The position numbers were made by a program, and so were the translations under genes. This document shows, in pieces, positions 1-8,523 of a stretch of DNA of 64,000 nt. Within the stretch, counting starts at the first letter, position 1, and the number at the start of each line of letters is the position of its first letter. The notes beneath the pieces were generated by a model. That model saw only the letters and a program-made list of their open reading frames with translations. It did no database searches and was not told the DNA's origin. This DNA comes from Tenacibaculum todarodis (GTDB lineage: Bacteria > Bacteroidota > Bacteroidia > Flavobacteriales > Flavobacteriaceae), in contig NZ_CP018155.1 in NCBI RefSeq assembly GCF_001889045.1, positions 2,792,001 through 2,856,000 on the forward strand, given 5' to 3'.

Positions 1-144
1 GATTGTCATAAAGACACAAAAGTAGATTTAAAAGGTAACGAATATTACGCTAAAATACACAAAGAGTTGGCTGCCAAATTTGGCGTTGAGCAAGTAACAA
101 TTGCACAACTTGGAGGTAAAGAGTGTGGTAAATGTCACTATTAA
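1..144 (+). CDS. actA: ActA C-terminal end, multiheme cytochrome c subunit of alternative complex III (5' truncated by window)
   Basis: The window opens in the middle of a reading frame that ends at TAA 142-144. The visible 47 residues begin with D-C-H, probably the tail of a CxxCH heme site, and finish with a complete CGKCH heme-binding motif only two residues from the C-terminus (ECGKCHY). A c-type cytochrome directly upstream of actB is, in known alternative complex III operons, the pentaheme subunit ActA, which passes electrons from the iron-sulfur subunit toward the monoheme ActE. Only the tail is visible, so heme number and signal peptide cannot be checked. The assignment rests on the heme motif plus operon position. 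Confidence 0.8.
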   Translation, partial: DCHKDTKVDLKGNEYYAKIHKELAAKFGVEQVTIAQLGGKECGKCHY

Positions 145-180
145 TAATAAAAGAGATAGCTAGTTACAGTTTTAGTGCAA

Positions 181-215
181 ACTAATAACTAATAACTAAC
201 AACTAATAACTAATA
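181..215 (+). repeat. Five tandem copies of a 7-bp unit in the actB leader
   Basis: The 35 bases are five head-to-tail copies of ACTAATA (the third copy reads ACTAACA). The array ends six bases before the actB start codon, so it occupies the position where a ribosome binding site would sit. Arrays of this kind can change length by replication slippage. Confidence 0.85.
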
Positions 216-221
216 AGAGCA

Positions 222-3200
222 ATGGCTTCAAACAAAAAATACTGGAAAAGCGTCGAAGAACTAAAAGATAGTTCTGTAGTTGAGGCGTTAAGTAAAAATG
301 AGTTTGTAGAAGAAATTCCAACTGATGATTTTTTAGGCGATAAAGAAACGCTTGAAAACTCTTCAACTTCTCGTAGAGATTTCTTAAAATATGTAGGATT
401 TACAACAGCAGCCGCTTCTTTAGCAGCATGTGAAGGTCCAGTAAGAAAATCTATTCCTTATGTAGTAAGACCTGAAGACACTGTTGCAGGTGTTGCGGAC
501 TGGTATGCAACTACAATGGCAGATGGATACGATTTTGCAAATGTGTTAGTAAAAACACGTGAAGGTCGTCCAATTCAAATAATGCCAAATAAAGAAGCAA
601 ACGGAACAACAAATGCACGTGTGCAAGCTTCTGTATTGTCTTTATATGATGAGGCATTACGTATTAAAGAGCCAACTAAAGGTTCAACTGTAATTTCTTG
701 GGCAGATGCCGATAAAGAAATTGGGGCAAAATTAAACGAATTAAAAGATGCTAACCAACCTGTTGTGTTATTAACAGGAACAATGGCAAGTCCATCTACA
801 GATAAAATTATTTCTGAATTTACAACAGCATATCCAAACGTAGAACACGTTGTATATGATGCAATTTCAGAAAGCGGTGCTGCCGATGCTTTTGAAGAAA
901 TGTACGGAAAGCGCGCATTACCAAATTACGATTTTAGCAAAGCGAAAGTTATTGTTTCTTTTGGGGCAGATTTCTTAGGAGATTTCCACGGAGGATTCGA
1001 AAAATCTTACATAGCAGGTCGTAAACCAGAAACAGGACATATGTCTTACCACGTTCAAGTGGAAAGTAATATGTCTTTAACTGGAGCAAATGCAGATAAA
1101 CGTGTGGTTGTAAAACCATCAGATCAAGTATTCGCTTTATTAAACTTATACAACGCAGTAACAGGAGCAAATGTTCCTTCTAAAACTACACCAGTTGATG
1201 CTGTTGTAAAAACATTAGCTAAAGATTTGCGTAAAGCAGGTTCTAAAGCAGTTGTTTTAACAGGGTTAAATGATAAGAATGCACAATTAATTGCATTAGC
1301 AATTAACAAAGCATTGAGTAGTGATGTGATTGATGTAAACAATACATTAAACATCCGTCAAGGAAATGATGCTAAAGTTGCACAAGTAGTTGCTGATTTA
1401 AAATCAGGAAAAGTTGCAGGTCTTATTACTTATAATGTAGATCCTGTTTACACACTTGCTAATTCAGCCGATTTTTCAGAAGGATTAAAGAAAGCTAAAT
1501 TATCTGTTGCAATTTCTACGGAAAATAGCGCAACGGCAATGGCTTCTGAATTTGTATTACCAGCGCCTCACTATTTAGAATCTTGGGGAGATATTATGAT
1601 TTCTGAATCTAATTTCGGATTAATGCAACCAACTATTCAACCATTATTTAATACACGTCAATTACAAGACACGTTAATAACTTGGTCTGGAAATTCAACA
1701 AAATATTACGATTATTTAAAAACTAATTCAGCTGCTATTTTAGGAACAACTTCTTGGAATACAGTTTTACATGATGGTTCTTTCAATAAAGAAGTAACTG
1801 CAAGTAACACAGCTGGAGATATTGATGTAAATGCAGTTGCTGCTGAGTTAAGTAAAGCAACAAAAGCATCAGCATTTGAATTAAACTTATATACCAAAGG
1901 CGGTATGGGAGACGGTAAACAAGCAAACAATCCTTGGTTACAAGAATTCCCAGACCCAATTACACGTGCTTCATGGGATAATTACTTAACTGTTTCTATG
2001 GCAGATGCCAAAACATTAGAGTTTGAAAACCCTGTAAAAGATAATGGAGCCATAAATGGTAATTATGCTAAAGTCACTGTTAATGGTGTCATTTTAGAAA
2101 ATGTTCCTGTAATGATACAACCTGGTCAAGCAAATGGATCTGTTGGTTTAGCATTAGGTTACGGTAAATTAGAAGGTTTAAAAGAAGAAATGCAAGTTGG
2201 AGTAAATGCTTACTCTTTATATGCAAACGGTAATAATGTTCAGTATAATGTTTCTATTGAGAAGACATCTGGAGCAGTACACAAGTTTGCTTGTACGCAA
2301 GTACAGAAAACAATTGCAGGTCGTCACGATATATTAAAGGAAGCTACGTTAAAAGAATATTTAACTGTAGATCCTAAAGATCATAAAAATGGATGGAATG
2401 TTCCTGCTATGGTTTCTTATGACCATCAAGAAGTAGAAGCAAAATCTATTGATTTATGGGATGAGCATAACAGAGAAATAGGTCATCACTTTAACTTATC
2501 TATAGATTTAACATCTTGTACAGGATGTGGTGCTTGTGTTGTTGCATGTCATGCAGAAAACAACGTACCTGTTGTGGGTAAAAACGAAGTAAGAGTTGGT
2601 AGAGATATGCACTGGTTGCGTATTGATAGATACTATTCTTCGGAAGTTGAAACAAGAGAAGAAGCTAAGGAATTAGGTTTAAGTAGAGCAGAAATGTATT
2701 CAGCTTTAGAAACTGAAGCAGAAAATCCTTCTGTTACTTTCCAACCAATGATGTGTCAGCACTGTAATCACGCTCCATGTGAAACAGTTTGTCCAGTTGC
2801 AGCAACATCTCATGGTCGTCAAGGTCAAAACCAAATGGCTTATAATAGATGTGTGGGTACAAGATATTGTGCAAACAACTGTCCTTATAGAGTTAGGCGT
2901 TTTAACTGGTTTAATTATTCAGAAAACAAAGAGTTCGATTTCAATATGAATAATGAGTACGGTAAAATGGTGTTAAATCCAGATGTTGTAGTTCGTTCTC
3001 GTGGAGTTATGGAAAAATGTTCTATGTGTATTCAAATGACACAAGCAACAATTTTAAAAGCTAAGAAAGAAGGTAGAGCTGTTAATAAAGATGAATTCTC
3101 AACAGCTTGTTCATCAGCTTGTACAACTGGAGCTATGGTCTTTGGAGATGTTAACAACAAAAAAGACGAAGTAGCTGCATTAGCAGAAGATAAAAGAGCA

Positions 3201-3278
3201 TTTCACGTATTAGATTATCTACAGACGAAACCGAATGTAGTGTATCAAGTGAAAGTTAGAAATACAAACGAAGCATAA
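222..3278 (+). CDS. actB: ActB, iron-sulfur/molybdopterin-oxidoreductase-like subunit of alternative complex III
   Basis: 1018 residues. ActB is the large periplasmic-side subunit of the quinol:cytochrome c (or oxidase) oxidoreductase and carries the iron-sulfur clusters. The N-terminus has a twin-arginine-like segment (S-R-R-D-F-L-K around residues 50-56) followed by a small hydrophobic stretch ending in LAAC at about residue 70, as in other ActB proteins. Residues about 100-730 are the molybdopterin-oxidoreductase-like part; in this family it is known to have lost the molybdenum cofactor. The C-terminal ferredoxin-like part has four cysteine groups: CTGCGACVVAC near 765, CQHCNHAPCETVC near 844, CVGTRYCANNC near 876, and CSMC near 932 with CSSAC near 963. 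It lies between actA and actC on the same strand, with a 7-bp tandem repeat in its leader. Confidence 0.95.
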   Translation: MASNKKYWKSVEELKDSSVVEALSKNEFVEEIPTDDFLGDKETLENSSTSRRDFLKYVGFTTAAASLAACEGPVRKSIPYVVRPEDTVAGVADWYATTMADGYDFANVLVKTREGRPIQIMPNKEANGTTNARVQASVLSLYDEALRIKEPTKGSTVISWADADKEIGAKLNELKDANQPVVLLTGTMASPSTDKIISEFTTAYPNVEHVVYDAISESGAADAFEEMYGKRALPNYDFSKAKVIVSFGADFLGDFHGGFEKSYIAGRKPETGHMSYHVQVESNMSLTGANADKRVVVKPSDQVFALLNLYNAVTGANVPSKTTPVDAVVKTLAKDLRKAGSKAVVLTGLNDKNAQLIALAINKALSSDVIDVNNTLNIRQGNDAKVAQVVADLKSGKVAGLITYNVDPVYTLANSADFSEGLKKAKLSVAISTENSATAMASEFVLPAPHYLESWGDIMISESNFGLMQPTIQPLFNTRQLQDTLITWSGNSTKYYDYLKTNSAAILGTTSWNTVLHDGSFNKEVTASNTAGDIDVNAVAAELSKATKASAFELNLYTKGGMGDGKQANNPWLQEFPDPITRASWDNYLTVSMADAKTLEFENPVKDNGAINGNYAKVTVNGVILENVPVMIQPGQANGSVGLALGYGKLEGLKEEMQVGVNAYSLYANGNNVQYNVSIEKTSGAVHKFACTQVQKTIAGRHDILKEATLKEYLTVDPKDHKNGWNVPAMVSYDHQEVEAKSIDLWDEHNREIGHHFNLSIDLTSCTGCGACVVACHAENNVPVVGKNEVRVGRDMHWLRIDRYYSSEVETREEAKELGLSRAEMYSALETEAENPSVTFQPMMCQHCNHAPCETVCPVAATSHGRQGQNQMAYNRCVGTRYCANNCPYRVRRFNWFNYSENKEFDFNMNNEYGKMVLNPDVVVRSRGVMEKCSMCIQMTQATILKAKKEGRAVNKDEFSTACSSACTTGAMVFGDVNNKKDEVAALAEDKRAFHVLDYLQTKPNVVYQVKVRNTNEA

Positions 3279-3343
3279 ACGAGTTGAAAGTTAGAATTCA
3301 AAACTTTAACTTCAATAAAAATTAAAAACTAAGTAATAAAAAT

Positions 3344-4771
3344 ATGTCTCATTACGAAGCACCCATAAGGGAACCTTTAGTATTAGGTAATAAAAGTTAC
3401 CACGACATTACCGAAGACATTGCTAAACCTATAGAAGGTAAAGCAAACAAAAACTGGTATATAGCATTTTATATTTCTTTAGCAGCAATGTTATGGGGAT
3501 TTGGGTGTATATTTTATACAGTTGGAACAGGTATTGGAGTTTGGGGATTAAGCAAGAACATTGGTTGGGCTTGGGATATCACAAACTTTGTATGGTGGGT
3601 TGGTATTGGTCACGCCGGTACATTAATCTCAGCTGTACTACTTTTATTCCGTCAAAAATGGAGAATGGCAATTAACCGTTCTGCAGAAGCAATGACAATC
3701 TTTGCTGTATTCCAAGCAGGATTGTTTCCAATTATTCACATGGGACGTCCATGGAATGGGTATTGGGTTTTACCAATTCCGAATCAATTTGGTTCATTAT
3801 GGGTAAACTTTAACTCGCCATTACTTTGGGATGTATTTGCAATTTCAACATATTTATCTGTATCTTTAGTTTTCTGGTGGACAGGTTTATTACCAGATTT
3901 TGCAACTATTAGAGATAGAGCAGTAAAACCTTTTCAAAAGAAAATATATTCTTTATTATCTTTCGGTTGGTCTGGTAGAGCAAAAGATTGGCAACGTTTT
4001 GAAGAAGTATCTTTGGTACTTGCTGGTTTAGCAACACCATTAGTACTTTCTGTACACACAATCGTATCGATGGACTTCGCTACTTCAATTAACCCAGGTT
4101 GGCATTCAACAATTTTCCCTCCTTATTTCGTAGCTGGAGCAATCTTTTCTGGATTTGCAATGGTACAAACGTTATTAGGTATAATGAGAAAAGTTACTAA
4201 TATGGAAGCATATATTACACGTTTACACGTAGAATATATGAACATTGTAATTATTGTTACTGGAGGAATCGTAGCAGTTGCCTACGCAACAGAATTCTTT
4301 ATTGCATGGTATACAGGTTCTCCTTATGAATATTACACTTATTTATCAATTGGTGCAGAAACTGGACCTTATGGATGGGCTTTTTGGTCATTATTAATAT
4401 GTAACATCTTTACGCCACAATTACTTTGGATTAAAAAAATAAGAAGAAGTTTTATCTGGTCATTCATTATCTCTATTGTAATTAATATTGGTATGTGGTT
4501 TGAACGTTTTGATATTATTGCAATTGTATTAAGTAAAGGTCACTTACCATCAACTTGGTGGCGTTTTGAACCAACATTTGTAGATGTAGGTATCTTTATT
4601 GGAACTATCGGTTTCTTCTTTGTATTATTCTTATTATACGCAAGAACATTCCCAGTAATTCCTATTGCAGAAATGAAAACAATATTAAAATCTTCAGGAG
4701 AAAATTACAAGAAGCAAAGAGATGGAATTTCTACTTCTCAAGTTGAAGATAATAACACTATAAACGGATAA
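3344..4771 (+). CDS. actC: ActC, NrfD/PsrC-like quinol-binding membrane subunit of alternative complex III
   Basis: 475 residues with about ten hydrophobic segments, the pattern of the NrfD/polysulfide-reductase membrane family. A hydrophilic N-terminus of about 40 residues (HYEAPIREPLVLGNKSYHDI) precedes the first helix and resembles the start of known ActC proteins. Family knowledge: ActC binds menaquinol and contacts the iron-sulfur arm of ActB, and quinol oxidation here is thought to drive proton movement. It starts 65 bases after actB and ends only two bases before actD. The C-terminal tail after the last helix is short, polar and rich in Lys, Ser and Asn. Length is normal for the family. 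Confidence 0.95.
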   Translation: MSHYEAPIREPLVLGNKSYHDITEDIAKPIEGKANKNWYIAFYISLAAMLWGFGCIFYTVGTGIGVWGLSKNIGWAWDITNFVWWVGIGHAGTLISAVLLLFRQKWRMAINRSAEAMTIFAVFQAGLFPIIHMGRPWNGYWVLPIPNQFGSLWVNFNSPLLWDVFAISTYLSVSLVFWWTGLLPDFATIRDRAVKPFQKKIYSLLSFGWSGRAKDWQRFEEVSLVLAGLATPLVLSVHTIVSMDFATSINPGWHSTIFPPYFVAGAIFSGFAMVQTLLGIMRKVTNMEAYITRLHVEYMNIVIIVTGGIVAVAYATEFFIAWYTGSPYEYYTYLSIGAETGPYGWAFWSLLICNIFTPQLLWIKKIRRSFIWSFIISIVINIGMWFERFDIIAIVLSKGHLPSTWWRFEPTFVDVGIFIGTIGFFFVLFLLYARTFPVIPIAEMKTILKSSGENYKKQRDGISTSQVEDNNTING

Positions 4772-4773
4772 TT

Positions 4774-5310
4774 ATGGGAGCACACGAAGCATCAAAAGTT
4801 ATTCATGCACTTTACAATGATGACGAAATCCTAATGGATGCAGTTAAAAAAGTAAAAGGAGAACACCATCATATAGAAGAAATATTTTGTCCTTTTCCAG
4901 TTCACGGACTAGACAAAGCAATGGGTTTAGCGCCTACACGTTTGGCAATTACAGCTTTTATGTATGGTATTACAGGTTTGTCTGTAGCAATATGGCTTAC
5001 TTGGTATACAATGATTCACGATTGGCCGCAAGATATTGGTGGTAAACCAAACTTTTCTTGGGCAACAAACATGCCAGCATTTGTGCCAATTATGTTTGAA
5101 TTAACAGTGTTTTTTGCAGCCCACTTAATGGTAATTACTTTTTACATGAGAAGTAAGATTTGGCCATTTAAAGAAGCAGAAAACCCAGATCCAAGAACAA
5201 CCGATGACCATTTCTTAATGGAAATTCCAGTTCATGGAAACGAAGAAGAATTAAAAACGTTATTGGCAGCTACAGGAGCTGTAGAAATTAACGTAGTAGA
5301 CAAGCATTAA
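4774..5310 (+). CDS. actD: ActD, DUF3341 membrane subunit of alternative complex III
   Basis: 178 residues. A soluble N-terminal part containing the segment EIFCPFPVHGLDKAMGL, characteristic of the DUF3341/ActD family, is followed by two membrane helices (roughly residues 58-80 and 98-120) and a polar tail with a DPRTTDDHF stretch. ActD is a structural subunit that packs next to ActC; no redox cofactor is expected and no heme motif is present. The ATG lies two bases after the actC stop, so the two are almost certainly translated from one message. Position between actC and the monoheme cytochrome gene matches known operons. Confidence 0.93.
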   Translation: MGAHEASKVIHALYNDDEILMDAVKKVKGEHHHIEEIFCPFPVHGLDKAMGLAPTRLAITAFMYGITGLSVAIWLTWYTMIHDWPQDIGGKPNFSWATNMPAFVPIMFELTVFFAAHLMVITFYMRSKIWPFKEAENPDPRTTDDHFLMEIPVHGNEEELKTLLAATGAVEINVVDKH

Positions 5311-5321
5311 TCAATAGATAA

Positions 5322-5867
5322 ATGAAGAGTTTAAAAATAATATTCAGTTTAGTAGTACTTACAAGTATAGTTTCTTGTGGTAACAAACGTGAGCCAAGTT
5401 TACAATATATGCCAGATATGTATGTGTCTGTACCTTATGATGTAAATGGAGCAGAAGGTGTAAATGGAAAACCAGTTAACTCTAAACCAGTTGCAGGTAC
5501 AGTTAAAAGAGGAGGATATCCTGCTTATGACATCTTAGACACTAATGAAGGTTACGAAATTGCTAAGAATGAATTAAAAAATCCGTTAGAAGTTACTGAA
5601 GATAACTTAACAAACGGAAAAGCAATGTACGATATTTACTGTGCAGTATGTCATGGTAAAAAAGGTGATGGAAACGGAATTTTAACTGAACGTGATAAGT
5701 TTGCAGGTATTCCTAACTATAAAGATAGAGAACTTACCGAAGGAAGTATTTACCACGTAATTATGCACGGTAAAAACTTAATGGGTTCTCACGCATCACA
5801 AATGACACCAACAGAACGTTGGCAAGTTGTTCAGTATGTAGAAAAATTAAAAGCAGATTTAAAATAA
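5322..5867 (+). CDS. actE: ActE, monoheme cytochrome c lipoprotein of alternative complex III
   Basis: 181 residues. The N-terminus is a lipoprotein signal (hydrophobic stretch, then IVSC with the lipid-carrying cysteine at residue 19). A single heme site CAVCHG lies near residue 107, and the likely distal methionine is in the MGSHASQM region near 150. Family knowledge: ActE accepts electrons from the ActA/ActB arm and can hand them to a soluble cytochrome or directly to the oxidase. The gene lies 11 bases after actD and 13 bases before actF. The segment between the lipobox and the heme (residues 25-80) contains the conserved pattern MYVSVPYDV seen in Bacteroidota homologues. Confidence 0.94.
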   Translation: MKSLKIIFSLVVLTSIVSCGNKREPSLQYMPDMYVSVPYDVNGAEGVNGKPVNSKPVAGTVKRGGYPAYDILDTNEGYEIAKNELKNPLEVTEDNLTNGKAMYDIYCAVCHGKKGDGNGILTERDKFAGIPNYKDRELTEGSIYHVIMHGKNLMGSHASQMTPTERWQVVQYVEKLKADLK

Positions 5868-5880
5868 ATCTATAATAGAT

Positions 5881-7446
5881 ATGTATCAATTTTCAGGTAG
5901 ATTAAAAACACTCGCTATTGCATTTATGGTTCTTGGAGCCTTAGGAGTTGCTTTAGGTTTTTACAATGCACCAAAAACTTTAGAAGACGCTAAAGAAATT
6001 ATGGCTAACCAATCTGCTCACGGAGCACACGGTAATGACCATGGTGAAACAAAACATGTAGAGGAAACTCATACAGAAAAGAAAGAAGATGCTCATGCTG
6101 AAGATAATCATTCAGAAGAGAATTCTCATTCAGAAGTTATAGTTGAAGAAGTACACGGTGATTCTCACAGTGAAGGTGAATCTCATTCAGAAGAAGTAAT
6201 AGAAGTAAAAGAAGTTGATGAAGTACATGCAGAAAAATTAGACACTCATGCTTCAGATAACGCACACGGAACAAGTCATGATGATGCACATGCAGAACAT
6301 GTATTTCACCAATTACAAAACAGACCTTGGGCTGCACTTTATGTAGCTTTAATATTCTTTTTAGGAGTTACGTTATTAGTTTTAGCTTTTTATGCAATTC
6401 AAAGAGTTGCGCAAGCAGGTTGGTCAATAGTTTTGTTTAGAGTAATGGAAGCAATTACTGCTAACTTATTACCAGTTAGTTTAATTTTGATTGCTGTTTT
6501 AGTTGCATCATTTATGCACATGAATCACTTATTTTCTTGGATGACTGAAGGAACTTTTACTCCAGGTCACGAGAATTATGATCCAATTGTAGATGGTAAA
6601 TCAGGATGGATAAACGCACCTTGGTGGATGATTAGAAGTGTATTCTATTTATTTGTTTGGAATGCTTACCGTTGGTTTATTAGAAGAAATTCTATTAAAG
6701 AAGATACTGCTGAAAATATTTCAACATACAAAAAGAATTATAACGTTTCTGTAATATTTTTATTCCTATTCATGATTACTGAAAGTATGGCAGTTTGGGA
6801 TTGGATTATGGGCTTAGACCCTCACTGGTTCTCAACGTTATTTGGTTGGTATGTTTTAGCTACTTTCTTAGTAAGTGCTGTAACTACAATTACATTTGTA
6901 ACAATTTATTTACGTTCTAAAGGATATTTACCAAAAGTAAATGATAGTCATATTCATGATTTAGCGAAGTTTATGTTTGGTTTCTCAGTATTCTGGACGT
7001 ACTTATGGTTTGCACAGTTTATGTTGATCTGGTATGCAGATATTCCTGAAGAAACCACGTATTACGCAATGCGTTTTAACGAATATAAAGGACTATTTTT
7101 AGGAATGGTTGTAATGAATTTCGTTTTCCCAATTTTATTATTAATCAATAGTGATTTTAAGAGTATACCTTGGTTTGTAGTTATGGGAGGAATAGTGATT
7201 TTAGCAGGGCATTATGTAGATGTATTTGTTATGATTATGCCAGCGACAGTTGGTGCTCAATGGGCAATTGGTATTCCAGAAATTGGTGCTATACTATTTT
7301 TCTTAGGATTACTAATTTGGACAACCTTTAGTGCATTTGCAAAAGCAGATCCTGTTGCAAAAGGAAATCCATTTTTAGGAGAAAGTGAACACTTTCACTA
7401 TTATAATATTGAACATAGAGGTGAAGACGCAGATGCGCACCATTAA
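5881..7446 (+). CDS. actF: ActF, second quinol-oxidoreductase membrane subunit, with a long His/Glu-rich loop
   Basis: 521 residues. ActF resembles ActC and forms the second membrane module of alternative complex III. The first helix (about residues 8-28) is followed by an unusual polar loop, about residues 45-142, made mostly of His, Glu, Asp and Ser, with roughly 18 histidines, many as HS, HA or HG pairs. The remaining helices, from about residue 150, are typical, with conserved-looking stretches such as MIRSVFYLFVWNAYRW and DWIMGLDPHWFSTLFGWY. The ATG follows actE by 13 bases and coxB follows by 39 bases. The loop could bind metal or protons; this is inference. Confidence 0.94.
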   Translation: MYQFSGRLKTLAIAFMVLGALGVALGFYNAPKTLEDAKEIMANQSAHGAHGNDHGETKHVEETHTEKKEDAHAEDNHSEENSHSEVIVEEVHGDSHSEGESHSEEVIEVKEVDEVHAEKLDTHASDNAHGTSHDDAHAEHVFHQLQNRPWAALYVALIFFLGVTLLVLAFYAIQRVAQAGWSIVLFRVMEAITANLLPVSLILIAVLVASFMHMNHLFSWMTEGTFTPGHENYDPIVDGKSGWINAPWWMIRSVFYLFVWNAYRWFIRRNSIKEDTAENISTYKKNYNVSVIFLFLFMITESMAVWDWIMGLDPHWFSTLFGWYVLATFLVSAVTTITFVTIYLRSKGYLPKVNDSHIHDLAKFMFGFSVFWTYLWFAQFMLIWYADIPEETTYYAMRFNEYKGLFLGMVVMNFVFPILLLINSDFKSIPWFVVMGGIVILAGHYVDVFVMIMPATVGAQWAIGIPEIGAILFFLGLLIWTTFSAFAKADPVAKGNPFLGESEHFHYYNIEHRGEDADAHH

Positions 7447-7485
7447 TTAAATAATTGAATTAAAAATAAATAAGAAAAAATAAAT

Positions 7486-8493
7486 ATGTTAGCTCTATTT
7501 TATATTTTTATAGCTGTTGCAATCGGGGTAAGCTTTTGGCAAATTACCCGTGTAATGAACTTGAGAGAAGTTATTGCTACAGATAAAGACAATAATTCGC
7601 AAGGTAAAATTGCCATTGGTTTTATGGTGTTTTTATATGCAATGATGGTTTATTGTTTAATAGCAATGAATGTGTTAATGTTACCAGAATCTGCCTCAAT
7701 TGAAGGAGAACATGATGATAATCTTTTCAATATTACCTTTTGGTTAATTGGTATTGTGCAGTTTATCATGCAATTTTTAATTTTCTTTTTTACGTACAAG
7801 TATAGAGGGAAAAAAGAAAATAAAGCAAAATTCTATGCAGATAGTCATAAATTAGAGATGATTTGGACTATAATCCCTGCTTTTACTATTGTAATCTTAA
7901 TAGGTTATGGTTTATGGGCTTGGAATAACATTATGTATGTTGGTGATGATGAAAACCCAATTGTTATTGAAGTATATTCAAAACAATTTCAATGGGAAGC
8001 TCGTTATGCAGGAGAAGATAATACTTTAGGTTTAGGAAACGTAAACTATATTAAAGGAGTTAATACAATGGGAGTTGATATGTCTGATAAAAACTCTCAA
8101 GACGATAAACAAGTAACAGAATTATACTTGCCTAAAGGTAAAAAAGTATTGTTCAAGTTCCGTTCACAAGACGTATTGCACTCAGCTTATATGCCTCACT
8201 TTAGAGCACAAATGAATTGTGTTCCTGGTATGGTTACTCAGTTTGCTTTTACACCTAAGTTTACAACAGAAGAAATGCGTGTGCAATCTGAAGTTGTTGC
8301 TAAAACAAACGGAATTAATAAGATAAGAAAAGCCAAAGGTGAAGATCCTTATGTTTTTGACTACGTACTTTTATGTAATAAAATATGTGGAGCATCTCAC
8401 TATAACATGCAAATGAAAATTACAGTTGTAGAAGACGCAGTATATAAGAAATGGTTAGCTGAACAGCCAGCATTAGCCCAAGTTGTAAAATAA
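7486..8493 (+). CDS. coxB: Cytochrome c oxidase subunit II
   Basis: 335 residues. The CuA site is complete: a histidine in VLHSAYMPHF near residue 231, then CNKICGASHYNM near 297-308, which gives the Cys-x3-Cys-x3-His-x2-Met ligand set. An aromatic patch QFQWEARYAG marks the electron-entry surface. There are four hydrophobic segments before the CuA domain, two more than in the textbook subunit II, an N-terminal extension common in Bacteroidota. No cytochrome c domain follows the CuA domain, so this is not a caa3-type fusion; electrons presumably arrive from ActE. It sits directly between actF and coxA, which supports physical coupling of alternative complex III with the oxidase. Confidence 0.95.
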   Translation: MLALFYIFIAVAIGVSFWQITRVMNLREVIATDKDNNSQGKIAIGFMVFLYAMMVYCLIAMNVLMLPESASIEGEHDDNLFNITFWLIGIVQFIMQFLIFFFTYKYRGKKENKAKFYADSHKLEMIWTIIPAFTIVILIGYGLWAWNNIMYVGDDENPIVIEVYSKQFQWEARYAGEDNTLGLGNVNYIKGVNTMGVDMSDKNSQDDKQVTELYLPKGKKVLFKFRSQDVLHSAYMPHFRAQMNCVPGMVTQFAFTPKFTTEEMRVQSEVVAKTNGINKIRKAKGEDPYVFDYVLLCNKICGASHYNMQMKITVVEDAVYKKWLAEQPALAQVVK

Positions 8494-8523
8494 TAATTAA
8501 AAGAGACTACAAATAAATAGATT

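Noticed and set aside
181..215. CRISPR array
   Set aside because: The repeat unit is only seven bases with no spacers; no cas genes in the window.
222..3278. ActB as an active molybdenum enzyme or formate dehydrogenase
   Set aside because: The operon order and the C-terminal cluster domain identify alternative complex III, whose molybdopterin-like part is known to lack the cofactor.
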